Shown here piece by piece: positions 1 to 11,707 of a stretch of 64,000 nucleotides of DNA (position 1 is its first letter; every line of letters starts with the position of its first letter). The notes below the pieces were generated by a model. The model did not search any database. It was given only the letters and a program-made list of their open reading frames with translations, and had not been told where the DNA came from. The stretch comes from Notospermus geniculatus (Eukaryota > Nemertea > Pilidiophora > Heteronemertea > Lineidae). Position numbers and translations under genes: made by a program. The stretch covers positions 393,101-457,100 of the forward strand of contig NMRB01000045.1 of the NCBI GenBank assembly GCA_002633025.1, in the 5' to 3' direction.

Positions 1-877
1 AAAGTACCAAATCCTTAGAAAGTTCCACTCTTATCAAAACTGCAACCAAAGTTACAAAAAATTACATAATAAAAATGATTTTTGGTGTTTTTTCTGATGA
101 GCTATTACATTATTATGGTATTTCCAAATATCCAAAATTGTGGTGCAAAAGTATGACCAACAAGATACTCTTTCATGTGGAACAAACAGTGTTAAAATTG
201 GCCCAGTGATATATATATTCTATATGTTTTCCGTCAGGGCCGACGCTTTTGCATTATTGGGCCTGGTAAGTACGGAGGAGGCCATCACAAGCTACTCATG
301 TTCCTCACTTGGACGGGGTATTTTACTTGCCCTTGCAAAGACACAAGGTACAAGGCACCACGGCTTACTGGCCCAGATTGGCCCAGTAGTATTTGAAATA
401 TTCAAGATATCATGTAGAGATAAATTTTTGGTCAAATACTGTACATGTTCCGTTCCGTCAAAAATAACTATTCCGCTCCGGGGATAATAACTACCCTTGA
501 ATTCCAGGCTGAAAACTGAACAGGAATTGTGTATCCGTATGGAAGACGGGGTCGAGAAACCCCAACTGACATTATATGGTGGTCGCCATGATGGGATCAG
601 ATGATCATTTCTCTTGCCCAATCAGCAGCGAGATTGTGATTTTCAAATAGGAGGAATCGGCCGATGAGAATGAATGACTAGCTCAGTCCCTGATTAGCCA
701 ATCAGCATCCAAACCAGGATCTTGGTCTGCTCGTAGCAGAAGAAGTGGCGTTACACCACAGTCGAGTGCAAGAACGTGGGAACCAATCAGAACACCTGTT
801 AATCACTAAGGAGTAGAATGATTGGCTGATGGGAAATGTGATTGTTGGGGTCAGCCTTATATCTTAACAACAGGATA
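1..877. other. Unassigned intergenic sequence
   Basis: I see no gene here. Short open frames exist but have no domain, splice pattern or codon signature. 'GGCCCAG' occurs a few times between 200 and 390, and several ATTGGCT/CCAATCA stretches lie at 620-840. I cannot assign the region to a repeat family from one copy. Confidence 0.5.
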
Positions 878-883
878 CACGTC

Positions 884-1916
884 TATGGCAAGCGGATTGT
901 CCAGTTATTCAAAAAACCTATATTTTTGCATAAAACTTAGTTTTTGTGGATAAAATATAGGTTTTTTGACAAAAACTAATATTTTCTCCCAAAAAAAGTA
1001 GTTTTTGTCAAATAACTTGTATTTTTGCAATAAAACCTGGTTGTTTTCAATAAAACCAAGTTTTTTACGATAAAATATAGGTTTTTCAATCATCAGCATA
1101 AAACTTAGTTTTTTGTCTAAAAATGTTAGTTTTTCGGCAATAACTGGACATATAGCCAAGAAACTTATATTTATGCTTAAAAACCGGGTTTTATAGAAAA
1201 AACTTCGTTTTTCTTCAATAAAACCAGTATTTTCGTAGAAAATATAGGTTTCTTGAATAACTGGACAAACGGCGTACAAAAACCTAGTTTTTATCACGAA
1301 ACTTGTATTTTCTACCTCGTCCCACGTACACGATCCTTTGTCATATTGGGACGAGGATAGGAAACCTGGGGCCTATGGGTCATGATGTATATGGTTGCAC
1401 GCACAGCACTACTGGGGACGGGTATTTCGCAACCTCGTCCCGGCGAAATCATCTTGGTCAGTGGGGGCGAGGTTCAAAAAGGTAGGTTTCCATAAAAACT
1501 AGGTTTTTATCAAAAACCTACTTTTTATGGCATAAAACTTGGTTTTAGTAAAAAACTTGGTTTTTTGACCAATAAACTTAGTTTTATGGAATAACTGGAC
1601 ATTTCAGTGCAGAAACTTACATTTTTGTCGATAAAATGGGGGTTGTTTGGCATAAAACCAGGTTTTTTGCCATAAAATATAGGTTTTTGACAAAAACTAA
1701 GTTTTTTGATAAAAACCTATATTTTATGAAGCAAAAAACTAAGTTTTCTTCTATAAAACTTGGTTTTAGACAAAAACTAGGTTTTTTGGGAGAAAATATT
1801 AGTTTTTGTCAAAAAACCTATATTTTATCCACAAAAACTAAGTTTTATGAGCAAAAAACTAGGTTTTAGTGCAAAAATATAGGTTTTTTGAATAACTGGA
1901 CAATCCGCTTGCCATA
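884..1916. mobile_element. Large fold-back MITE with motif-array arms
   Basis: The ends are perfect terminal inverted repeats of about 47 bp, starting TATGGCAAGCGGATTGTCC and closing with its reverse complement. The 6-bp sequence CACGTC flanks both sides (878-883 and 1917-1922), which fits a target-site duplication. Both arms (about 890-1290 and 1490-1915) are filled with short A/T-rich units such as AAAACTTAGTTTTT and AAAACCTATATTTT, so each arm is itself made of near-palindromes. The centre (about 1300-1480) is ordinary-composition sequence with two copies of CCTCGTCCC. No transposase is encoded. The open frames inside are low-complexity artefacts of the units. Confidence 0.8.
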
Positions 1917-1922
1917 CACGTC

Positions 1923-2805
1923 CACGATTTTGCACTCGAGAGGCCTCTTATGACCCATACGCTTATCGGATCCCAAGATTCGAAACAGCGGCTGGATGAC
2001 TACATTTGGTGACTTTAAGGGGGCGGTAGCCATAAGGAAGCGCACAGCAAATGGCGACTGAAAACAATTCATATTTTCTTCAAGCAAAAAAGGTAGCATC
2101 GATTTCATGTATTTCTATGAAATTGCTACTCTTGTTCTACACATCTGAATTGCAAACGATGTGCTTTCATCTTTCATTAATCAGCTAATTAAGCAAACAA
2201 TGACACCCCCAATTTGACTTTTTCGTCATAGATTTCTCGGCAACAAGGCGACTGGGACCTGGCGTTGTACCACAAAATGTTGGGGAATACATATGTGCAG
2301 GTTCCGACGTTGAGTTAATTTGCAAATTCTAATTCTTAGTAATGATAATTATGTAATTTGTGCCAAAAATTGGTCAAAAATGAGCTTTTTGAATATCTCC
2401 CGAATCCTCTTGAATAGTGAAGAAATTTCAACGTTGCGCCCTGCGCACAAATATACTGCTGCCAAATGAAAAGAAACCACTGAAGTGCGCGATGCCTGAT
2501 GGAAGAGAAAAGTCTTCCCAAAATTGTCATATTTTGGCCTAAACACGCCTACGCTTTTCGAAATACGCGGGCTATTAAAGTAACCTCCTTATCGTCATTA
2601 AAATAGGCCTATGCGCACGGACGCACCGGGTGTATAAAAGCATTGTGCTGGACAATAATTTTGTAACAGTGTAGGTTTTGGCAACGAACCATGATCAGGT
2701 TGTCCTTGACGCCTAATTTATGAGCAAGAGATGGTTATTCATAAATAAAACGGTTCAACTTTCGACCGCCGCACTATTGACGGCGCTGTAGGTTTCCACT
2801 ACCGC
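1923..2805. other. Unassigned intergenic sequence
   Basis: I see no gene or RNA here. The overlapping minus-strand frames near 2336-2546 have no recognisable domain. Confidence 0.45.
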
Positions 2806-3556
2806 CCCCTTAAAGTTCGGAGTTGGTGTTAGTGTTGGTGTTAATCTGCAGCTCCAAACACCGGTGTTAACACCAGAGTTAACAAGCAGTGTTAACTTAA
2901 CACCTCGTATCAACCGCATGGGGAATCCCCACAATCAGCCATTTTGACAGGATTTGTCCAGAGAAGGAGCAGAAGGTAGGTAAGGCATCAAAGTTTTAGC
3001 CCATAGCGGCAGTAGGCCTATCAAATCAGATGGACTCAGTGCACTGGATGTGGGGTTGACCACGAAAATTGATTCCAATGGAGTGTTCACATGCGCTCAC
3101 TTTCGGGTCCAAAACTCTTCGGTGACTACAGTGTAGCCTACATTGTATGCCCTATGTGCAACTGGTTCAGTACTTTCGGCTGGTTTCCGAACATGATTTG
3201 GGGCCCTTTGATCATCAGCTATTCCTGCAACTACCTCTTAAAGAAACGAACAACATGGCTGCTAACACCATCATGTGCTGTCAACTCTCGCCGGTGTTGA
3301 CCCCTAGGGGGTTGGCGTTAGTGCTAATGGAAAAGCCATTAAGATTTTTCATCAATAAACACCAAGCTCGGTTTAAGATAACACCTGGTGTTCCAGTCGG
3401 TGTCAAATAAACACTGATGCAAACTTTAAAATCAGTTCACACCAACACCAGGTGTTAACACTAACACCATGGCCTGAGTTTAAAATTTGGGTTTATTTGA
3501 GGGTTGGTGTTGGTGTTAGTGTTAACACCGGATCTTAACCAAAACTTTAAAGTCAC
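2806..3556. repeat. Fold-back repeat with GGTGTTAAC motif arrays
   Basis: Both ends carry TTAAAGTT next to clustered copies of GGTGTTAGTGTT or GTTAACACC: 2826-2910 on the left, 3286-3320 and 3365-3535 towards the right. The motif occurs in both orientations, and the outer ends form inverted arms. The middle (about 2960-3280) lacks the motif. I read this as a non-autonomous element whose arms are arrays of a self-complementary word. No open frame looks coding. Confidence 0.5.
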
Positions 3557-4482
3557 CCATTGTATTGTGTTCCCCCATTGAGAAGACATGGTAAAGTATG
3601 ATTCACCCTAACTTCAACATAGGCAAAGTGCCAAGCTTGGAAATGGTCACACGTCAGTCGTAAATTATCCGTGTCGCAGTCACCTATAATGTTGGGGTAA
3701 CTTAGTTTTAACTTTTCATGAATCTGTAGGAAATCCAAGGTGCTCAGTAAACTAATAAACACTGTGGTTTAATCATTGTGTTCAATTTATGGTGTCTGTT
3801 GTACAGGCCTAGCACTTTGCCCATGTTGAACTTTGGGTGAATCATAATGGTCTCTCTAGTAAGTTGTCTATTGTATGGAAATGCTGATATATGGGTAACA
3901 CAACGAAACGTTACACCAACAGTCCCAGAGCCATCGGACTCACTTTCTCGGCCGTCCGTGCAACACTTTAGCTGGAGATTCATTCCGTGATGTCTGAATA
4001 CGGCGAAAAAGATGTTACCGGGAAATGGGGTCGGGGAGAAATCGATTCACCTGATGTACTAGTATTCGTTCGAGCCAGTTTCAAGAGAACTGGACATGCA
4101 TCGGGTTTATACTACCTTATCGTTCTAGTTGGAGAGCCAGGTGGACTTTATTTACACTACTGACCCCAACTGTAGGTACTACTTAGGCGAGTGGAACTAA
4201 TCAACTTTTATCGGCTGAAGTTGCCTCTGAAGCCAATGACAAGGGGTCAAAGTTGGGATTTTCCCTTTTTTAACCTCTTTTGTAGGGGAACAAGGACCTG
4301 ATCTGGCTTTGAGATGCATATTTCCTTGACGTATACTCACAGACCTACATTTTGACACCAATATTGATATGATCTGATGATATCATATTTTTGACCCCTT
4401 TTTTACTTCCAGTACCCTAACTTTAGGGGTCTCTAGGGACCAAACGCCAGGATTGTGCAACTTAAGACGCCCCTTTCATGCA
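3557..4482. other. Unassigned intergenic sequence
   Basis: I see nothing I can name. The short minus-strand frames at 3553-3983 have no domain and no convincing splice context. Confidence 0.45.
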
Positions 4483-5725
4483 TCAGCATGATAATCCGAA
4501 GAGGATTAGGCACCAAAACCTCCTGTACTCAATAGTGTAAATAAAGTCCATCTCGCTCTCCAATTTGGCTTGGGTGTGGTCTACCAGCTTCATGCCACCT
4601 CTATTAAAATCTGCATCCACCCTTGGGTAAACTGCCACCCTGGGTAGTTTAACTAACATGCGGTCTCCCAGATCCAATAAAAAAATCCATGGAATGTTGC
4701 GTAATTTGTAAGTTTCCTTGCCATGTACATTATGTATTACAAATGTACATGATAGTATGTAACGTTTTGGTCCGGGGGGGGGGGCAGAAACCTCTCAGGG
4801 GGGCAGAAGACCTCTTTTGCCGTTTTTTGCCCAAATTCCGCATGGAAACCACGTTTTTTTATGGTTGGCTCAGGGGGAGCAATTGCCCCCTCGCCTCCCC
4901 CCTTTAAATACGGCCCTGGCTTCAACAAATGAACTACGAAAGCATACCATGTACATAATGTATTACCAATATAGACAGATTGCCAAAGTCGGCCATGTTG
5001 GACCAAAAGGCAATAACAAACACTGAATGTACAGTGCATGTATACCACTGATGTACAGCATGTTTTAAAATGTGCAAAAACATAAAAGTTTACCATAAAA
5101 ATATCTCAGATAACATAACCATCAGTAATAATACATTAATATGCACTAAGCCTTGGCTTACTTTTGGTAAAATAGTAATTCAGATAAGAAAAAACAGACT
5201 TTTGTTGTTTAACCAACCTTGGGTCCAGGTTTGTGAATCATCGTGATTCCACACTGTAGGATAGGACCAACACACCTGGAGCTGAGGTTTGGCATAAAAC
5301 AGGCATAATAAAAGTCTTTTAAAACTTTTTGTGGGAAATATCTGCAAACATTTCGGCCTGGGCACGGTTCATAACACATGTAGCACTGCTGAGGAGGTGT
5401 TTATTTTGTAACTTTTCATGAAAGTTTTGTGTAAATTGCAGGTTTTAAAACATGCTGTATATCAATGGTGTACATTCACTGTACATTCAGTGTTTGTTAT
5501 TGCCTTTTGGTCCAATATGGCCGACTTTCGCAATCTGTCTATTATACATAGTTCAGAATCCCGTAAATTACGCAAGATTCCACGATTTTTTTGATTGGGT
5601 CTGAGAGACACATATTAATTAAAATACCCAGTGTTCCCCGCAAGGGTGGATGCAGATTTTAATAGCGATGGCATGAAGTTGGGAGACCACACCCTTGTCA
5701 GACCGTCTATCTTAAATCTCCAACA
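4483..5725. repeat. Large inverted repeat, about 1.2 kb
   Basis: Sequence at about 4490-4710 reappears inverted at about 5565-5725, for example GGGTGGATGCAGATTTTAAT on the right arm. Sequence at about 4930-5070 reappears inverted at about 5440-5550, for example TTTGTTATTGCCTTTTGGTC. The arms are diverged, and a G-rich segment (about 4770-4915) interrupts the left arm. This looks like an old fold-back element. No coding capacity is visible. Confidence 0.6.
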
Positions 5726-5757
5726 AGGTTCCATGTGTTGTCTACCTATCTAATACA

Positions 5758-6113
5758 TACTGTATAATATGATTTATCCGGCCACCACGACCAACCTGCG
5801 AACCACGCGAATTATTGACTATGCACGATCCAGGCCAGGTTATGAAAGGCCTAGTCAGGGTTACATGTTCAATGGAAATCGTCTTACGCCTGGTGAGCAT
5901 CGTAATGGATATCCCGCGGTGAGGGTCAGTTTCACTTTTGTCGACTTGTAAATGATGTCAATTAAACCTAGATCTTCTGTGGAATAAGAAACTCACTAGT
6001 GATGTGTAACCCTGACTACGCCTTTCATAACTTGGCATGGATCGTTTATAGTCAATAATTTTCGTGGTTCGCAGGTTGGCCGTGGCGGCCGGATAAGTCA
6101 TATTATACAGTAT
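5758..6113. mobile_element. Fold-back MITE with TA target site
   Basis: The terminal inverted repeats are long and well conserved. They start TACTGTATAATATGA and TTATCCGGCC, and the left arm (5758-5850) matches the right arm (6020-6113) over about 85 bp. A TA dinucleotide at each end fits a Tc1/mariner-like non-autonomous element. There is no transposase. Confidence 0.75.
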
Positions 6114-6679
6114 AAAGCAGTCTTTGTCACGAATGTTCTCTGCAACCGCTGCATGGATGGAGCTTAGCAATAGCCTACCTTATTCGATTGCTCTTGATAC
6201 AAGGAGTGGTCTTTTCAAAGTTAAAATTTTAAAATGGGTCAAACTATGCTTTAAGAAGCGTTTTTCAGTCAAATTGCATCAAATTCAAAAGCAATGACGT
6301 CACAAACGTTGTGTGACGTCATGCATGTCATCACCGTTGCCATCTGAAATCTGCATGACATAATCAGGTCATCACGTCACTGAGGTATGGCCGTGCAGCT
6401 GGGCTGAATGTCCACAAAGTACCGTATCTTGGAGCCCGTATCTTATACAATAACAGAAACCCTGTTTACCGTGTACTATAGCTAGTAAGAGAATAAAATG
6501 TGGTCACCACATCAATGGAACCTCAGTGCACATTTGATTTTTATAGGGTCACTTTACATGGACTGCTATAAGAAATTCAGGTGGTGTTGGTGGAAAACTG
6601 TATTGAGCTTGCCCCAAAATAACGGGCCCATGTTATATAGCAGCCATATGGTGTTTTATGTGAAACTATCAGAAATGTG
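6114..6679. other. Unassigned sequence with paired TGACGTCA motifs
   Basis: No gene is visible. At about 6294-6323 two TGACGTCA-type palindromes (the CRE/ATF core) lie close together around CAAACGTTGTG. Function is unknown, and the motif can arise by chance. Confidence 0.35.
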
Positions 6680-7400
6680 TCTGCTGAAGGACGCCGCTAT
6701 GGGCGGTTATAACTGCAAAAAGGGACGTCAAAACGAGAACAAAGACATCCAAACGAAAACAAGGATGTTGCAAAACGAGAACAAAGTAACCTACCATGTA
6801 TATGACATTATTCCTGTGAAACGAAGCCCAAAAGAAATGCCAAAATACTATCGAAGACATCTCCTGCATGAAGAAAATGTGTATGTTGTTGAGTATAATA
6901 CAGGAGACACGAAAACAGCATGCACCACGAAAAGGACGTTGCGAGACAAAGACAACAGGTGGCACTCGCGTCGCTGTTTTCTTGTAGACTGGTATGTTAG
7001 GACCGGGCGTGCCCACCGCCTTCGTGCCTCTGATTGGTCGGTGCTGGCGCAGGTGGTAAGTATGTGAACTATTATGTTGATAGATTTGCTATTTTTAACT
7101 TGGAAAACCCCCGGCGTGATTGGTGAATTTCCTGGGTCAAAGGTCGGTCACCTTCTATCTGCATTCTGGTACGTCAGCCGTATTGAGAATTGAATAAATT
7201 TACATAATTTACATAAAATTTTCAAGTGACGTCACTGTCAGAATTCCTCCACAGATGGCGGCCAAGACCGGTCCTACCATTCAAAAGCGACACCATCGGT
7301 AGGACCAGGTACTAGTCTAGTTTTCTTGTTGCTGTGAAGTGGTGTTTTTAGCGTGATCCTCCATTTACTAGCTAGGTGTACAGTAAGATGATAGATAGTA

Positions 7401-7627
7401 CTCTAAATTCCCACTTACCTATCCCATTCCTGAACTAGGAAAAAATGACTAAATCCTGAGTTGAAGATAACGGGGTGGGGATATGGTCAGAAACAGTAAT
7501 GTCCTGTCCACTTACTTGTCCCACTCCCGAGCCTGGCAAAGAATGACAGCGATGCGATACCTTCCAACTTAGGAGTTGGTCATTTTTTCCGAGTTCAGAA
7601 ATGGGACAGGTAAGTGGGAATTTAGAG
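7401..7627. mobile_element. MITE with CTCTAAATTCCCACTTACCT ends
   Basis: The terminal inverted repeats read CTCTAAATTCCCACTTACCT on the left and its near-perfect complement on the right, flanked by TA on both sides. A second member of the family is at about 22801-23640, where a chain of other palindromes interrupts it. It is non-coding. Confidence 0.75.
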
Positions 7628-7629
7628 TA

Positions 7630-7782
7630 GGTCATCGGCATGAATAATATCGCAACACTATCTACTTGAAAAACAACAGCGTCGATCAACACCACGGTCC
7701 AATTCTAGTGAATTTCGGATCTCCCTAAAGATTAGATTGACACGATGAGCAAAAAAATTCTGCGATATTCATGCCGATGACC
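7630..7782. mobile_element. Short MITE abutting the previous one
   Basis: The terminal inverted repeats are GGTCATCGGCATGAAT and its complement, with TA on both sides (7628-7629 and 7783-7784). It shares its left TA with the right end of the preceding MITE, so it seems to have landed exactly at that element's edge. Confidence 0.7.
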
Positions 7783-8297
7783 TATCACCTATCATCGTAC
7801 TGTACGCCTACGTAGTAAACGGAAATTCACGGTTTTTCATACAAATCAGACTAAAAAGAACACTTCAATCAAAACAATGAGAAAGCAGCGACGCGAGCGC
7901 CACGTATTGTCTTCGTATCGCAAGGTCTTTTCGTGGTGCATGCCGTCTTCGTGTCGTCTTGTAGGTTGTTTGGAGTGGCTCAGAACAATACTAACTGACA
8001 TTTTCATAATTTTGAGAAAATCCTCTTTAAAGTTTTTTATTCACAGTAAAATCACTGAAATGGACACAGAAAAATTTGTGGTAGTTTCTGTTGTCACAAC
8101 ATGAGAGATTTTTTTAGGAAAAGCCTAAAGGGCTCCGCACACTGGCGACTAAAATGGGGGCGACTGCCGATGCGACTACTACGTCGCCTGCGATAATTAC
8201 CTTTGAGGTCGATCAGTGATGTCATCCACGACATCACTCATCTTCCAAGGAAGCATTTGTCACAAACGAGTCAACAAATACTAAAAAAACAAAAAAA

Positions 8298-8573
8298 NNN
8301 NNNNNNNNNNNNNNNNNNNNNNNNNNNNNNNNNNNNNNNNNNNNNNNNNNNNNNNNNNNNNNNNNNNNNNNNNNNNNNNNNNNNNNNNNNNNNNNNNNNN
8401 NNNNNNNNNNNNNNNNNNNNNNNNNNNNNNNNNNNNNNNNNNNNNNNNNNNNNNNNNNNNNNNNNNNNNNNNNNNNNNNNNNNNNNNNNNNNNNNNNNNN
8501 NNNNNNNNNNNNNNNNNNNNNNNNNNNNNNNNNNNNNNNNNNNNNNNNNNNNNNNNNNNNNNNNNNNNNNNNN
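8298..8573. other. Assembly gap (276 N)
   Basis: This is a run of N. Open frames reported across it are meaningless. The gap lies at the edge of a tandem repeat, which probably caused it. Confidence 0.98.
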
Positions 8574-9440
8574 AGTGTTGATTTTAATACGTTGCCTTAT
8601 GCTTGCTATTTTCCAAAATAGCACCGGCACAGCAGATTTTACAACGTACAAAAATTTGTTCAATTACGAATTTTCAGTGTTTCCGCAATAAAGGAGTTAA
8701 AATCAATATTTTTAAAGCCTTATCTTTACTTTATCCTCATAGTCGTTTTAAAACAAGTTTCAAGTTTTTGTACCTCTTTGCACCGTGGATTCAGTAGGAG
8801 AAAGTACAAAAAATTACAAAAGGGCCGAATTTTCATTTTGGAGGGTCACAGACCCCCAGCACAGTATGTACCCACTAAAATTGGTTTCAAGTGCATTTGC
8901 ACATTGCTGACAACAAAAAAACAGCATCATATGTAGTCTAAACGTGATTTCATATACACAGGATGAACTAATTGAAAGCTCATGAACGTTAGATTTTATC
9001 GGTGTTTCGGGGGAAAAAAGGGGTTAATCCCACCTTTTGAAGCCATATCTCTATTCAAATCATATATTTTTGGAAAGAGGACATCAACACGATTATTTTC
9101 AAGCAAGTTTCCAGTTGTTATCCCACCTTGCACGGAATCGGTAGGAGAAACTACAAAAAAATATGCAAAAAAGGGTCGAATTTTCTATTTTGGGGGGGTC
9201 CCAGACCCCCCAAACACTGTGTTTGCCCACTAAAATAGGTTTGGATTGCATCTACATGCTACTGGCAACAAAAAAACAGCAGCATATGAAGTCTAGACTT
9301 GATATCATGACCTCAGGATTAAATAATGTAAAGGCCTATAAGGGTCGGATTTTAAGGGGTGTTTTGGCAAGGAAGGGGTTAAATGACCATGTTGTGCACA
9401 ACTTTTGCAAAGTACAACATCATTTCTGAAAACTAGAGAC
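8574..9440. repeat. Tandem repeat, monomer about 347 bp
   Basis: The word TACAAAAAA followed by AAAGGG(C/T)CGAATTTTC recurs at 8805 and 9152, a period of about 347 bp. The intervening sequence repeats with moderate divergence, and a third partial unit runs back towards the gap. An inverted copy of the same array is at about 20760-21560 beside the second gap. It is non-coding. Confidence 0.7.
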
Positions 9441-10084
9441 AAAAAGCTACATTTTGACACCAATTTCATCTTGTTATACCTCCGGTAGGGGTATCTTCCT
9501 TTTCTAGAGTACTTTTTCGGTCGCTGCTGCTGGCCTAAATGGTCTGTTGAAATTGCTCATATTTTAATATGACTGTTATTACAACATATTTTGTTGTTAT
9601 TTACGGCTCATCCTTTGAGGGTCCTGGACACTGTGCGATTAATACCCTGTTTCTTTCAATTCCGTATGCCAGTTTATCCAAATGATGACTCTCTATATAA
9701 TAAATGCACACAAATGCACACACACAGTTCACTGTCCTTTTTATAATGCAGCTTGTTTACTTAGGTCAAATATCTGGTTCCTGTGGGAGCTGCCATGGTT
9801 GGAATAGGTAGATAGGTAGATAGTAGACTATTGCCCTGACAGGCGATGGCAAAGTGCAGTGCAACAACAACGTCGCACTCTGTATTCAGTCGTCGTAACT
9901 AATATCAGTTAGAATGTTATTGCACATGCAAATTTATTAAATTTACCATACTATGAGAATGCTAACTCAATTTCGACCAAAATGTCAGTTAGTAGACTAT
10001 TGTTCTGAGTCACTCCCTTACGTTCAACAACGTTAACATTTTATCCATGCAGGAGATGTCTTTGATACAATGTATATTCTTTAT
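9441..10084. other. Unassigned sequence
   Basis: I see no gene. The composition is A/T-rich, with short CA-rich and TAGGTAGA-type simple repeats at about 9700-9835. Confidence 0.4.
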
Positions 10085-10205
10085 GCAAGGAATAATCTAC
10101 ATGGTTCTTCGTTCTCGTTTCGCAACTTCCTTGTCCTCGTTTCGTTGTCTTGGTTCTCGTTTAGACGTCCATTTTTTCACTTCTAACCGCCCATACCCCG
10201 CGAAC
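10085..10205. repeat. Inverted copy of the 6.7-kb repeat arm
   Basis: The GTTCTCGTTTCG units and the flanking TTTCACTTCTAACCGCCCATA match the reverse complement of 6690-6870. This is a second copy or a detached arm of the same element family. Confidence 0.55.
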
Positions 10206-10493
10206 ACCGAGTAATTATTCTAAGGGAAGAGGTCACATGGGCTAAAAACGTCGGAACAATCCTTCGCTCTAGTTTGGGCAATGTATCCACATGGCAGTTT
10301 TTGTGAGTGTGCTGTGCAAGTAGTATATTACCTCTGTAGGTCGAAAATGACCAAGTTCTTGCGAAAGATACAACAACTTATGCAGAAACATTAATTTGAC
10401 ATTCATTGACATAAATGATAGATTTAGTTTTCGTCTTTTCAGGTTTTTATCTTTCTAGAATAGCGACATTCAGCCCTAAATAACATCTTCAGA

Positions 10494-10787
10494 ATGTCCG
10501 ACGATTTGGTGAAAGAAGTGTGCGTGGTCTACGAATCTAGCCGCAGGATTGTGAGTGTGAATTTTCAGAGCCTTGAAGAAACTGTGGATGCCATTCGTCA
10601 AGAATGGGGATTTTCGAAAGAAGCACGATTCGAATTACAAGCCTACTGCGGCGAGAAAGGGAGATATTTCGATATCTTTAATGTTGATGACCTAAAACGT
10701 CACGAGAATGCCGAGGAGTTGATCGTGCGGGGCTTCGAAATGGCCGGTGTGATGTCACTACATCAGCCGTCTCCTCCCGAACACAAG
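10494..10787 (+). CDS. Exon 1, two-UBL-domain protein (510 aa, unrecognised)
   Basis: First coding exon of a three-exon gene (10494-10787, 15507-15737, 18443-19450). The ATG has a favourable context (AGA before ATG) and starts 98 codons, ending at AAG followed by GTAAGT, phase 0. A possible acceptor at about 10441 (CTTTTCAG) suggests an upstream 5' UTR exon. The residues fold-match a ubiquitin-like/PB1/CIDE-N type domain: a beta strand with VYESSRRIVSVNF, a helix with SLEETVDAIRQEWGF, then strands ending DDLKRHENAEELIVRG. That is pattern inference, since I recognise no named family. The codon and splice signals make a real gene likely. The remainder of the ORF past the donor is intronic read-through. 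Confidence 0.7.
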
Positions 10788-10834
10788 GTAAGTACCGCTG
10801 AATGGGTGAATGTCGTCCAGTCCTGATCCTACAC

Positions 10835-10945
10835 ACTAATTCCTAGCACTAACCCCAACCCAGACCCTCAACCCTTGTCACTGACCCCTACCCTAATCCT
10901 AAACCTAGTCCTGACCCTAACCATCAACGCTAACCATCCGTAACC
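10835..10945. repeat. Degenerate CCCTAA-like repeat
   Basis: Some ten imperfect units of the CCCTAA/CCCTGAC/ACCCTAACC type lie in intron 1, just after exon 1. This resembles a decayed interstitial telomere-type repeat. It is too degenerate to call telomeric. Confidence 0.45.
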
Positions 10946-11707
10946 TGGGTACACTGGTTTAGACGTCATCCTCGTGGTCTGCCGAAAATTTTTTACACAA
11001 GTGGCAGAGTATATCTGACCTGTCAGCTTTAAGCTTTTGTATTCTGCCCTGCAAACAATAGCAAGGTAAACCTTAGAGTTAACGAAGCTTCTAGAATACG
11101 GCCAATAGTCTTAAAGACTCTGCAAACGGCTAGAATCCAGCACAAGATTCTTGTACTCATCGATTTTACAAATTATTGGTGAGCTGGCCTTGATGCATTC
11201 TCACCACTGAAATCATCACACTTTTGAAAGTGGGTCAATTTTTCTCCTGCATTTTCTCCTTTTCCATTCTCGTAATCTACTGATTATCGACGCAATAGCT
11301 AATCATTTGGCGTGAAATTGTGTCCCGTGGTAAGCAATTTGAATAATATAACCGATTTGGTGTTTTTGGACGGTTTTTGGACCAAATGACGAGATTCTTT
11401 TTGATACATTTTCATGCTAGTCCTCTGTCCTCGAGGGCTATTGTACGGAAAAGGCAGGGGACCAATATTGCACAGTAAAAATGGTCGACATTCTTTTCAT
11501 CACTTCAGAAGTTTGACGCGAATGTGATACCTTTACTAACCGTTCCCCAGGTAAGGTACTATAGTACAACTCATTCTCTTATGTGTAGCAACAATTTCCA
11601 CATGCTTAATTGATAGCTAAGATAATTCAAATGGATTTGCACAGACTTGTTGGCCATTCTTCCTGACCGTTGTGTACATTCGCAAGCACTGGCAACTGGG
11701 CCGGCCC
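10946..11707. other. Intron 1 sequence, nothing identified
   Basis: Intron of the 10494-19450 gene. I see no exon-like frame with splice sites and no repeat that I can match elsewhere in the window. Confidence 0.4.

Larger units (their letters stand above)
6680..7970. repeat. Inverted-repeat element interrupted by two MITEs
   Basis: Sequence at 6900-6990 (with GCATGCACCACGAAAAG) is repeated inverted at about 7876-7965, giving an outer element of about 1 kb. The segment at 6690-6870 (with AAAACGAGAACAAAG repeats) has a further inverted copy at about 10085-10205. The 189-residue open frame over 6498-7067 falls inside this repeat, so I do not treat it as a gene. Confidence 0.55.

Noticed and set aside
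905-1297. Minus-strand 130-residue open frame rich in Lys/Phe
   Set aside because: It is a translation of the MITE's repeated A/T words, with no protein-like composition.
6498-7067. 189-residue plus-strand frame
   Set aside because: It lies inside a repeat with inverted copies at 7.9 and 10.1 kb. No domain and no splice support.
8203-8691. Long frames through the first N gap
   Set aside because: Frames across unknown bases are meaningless.
10835-10945. Internal telomere
   Set aside because: The CCCTAA-like units are too irregular and too few, and the locus is inside an intron.
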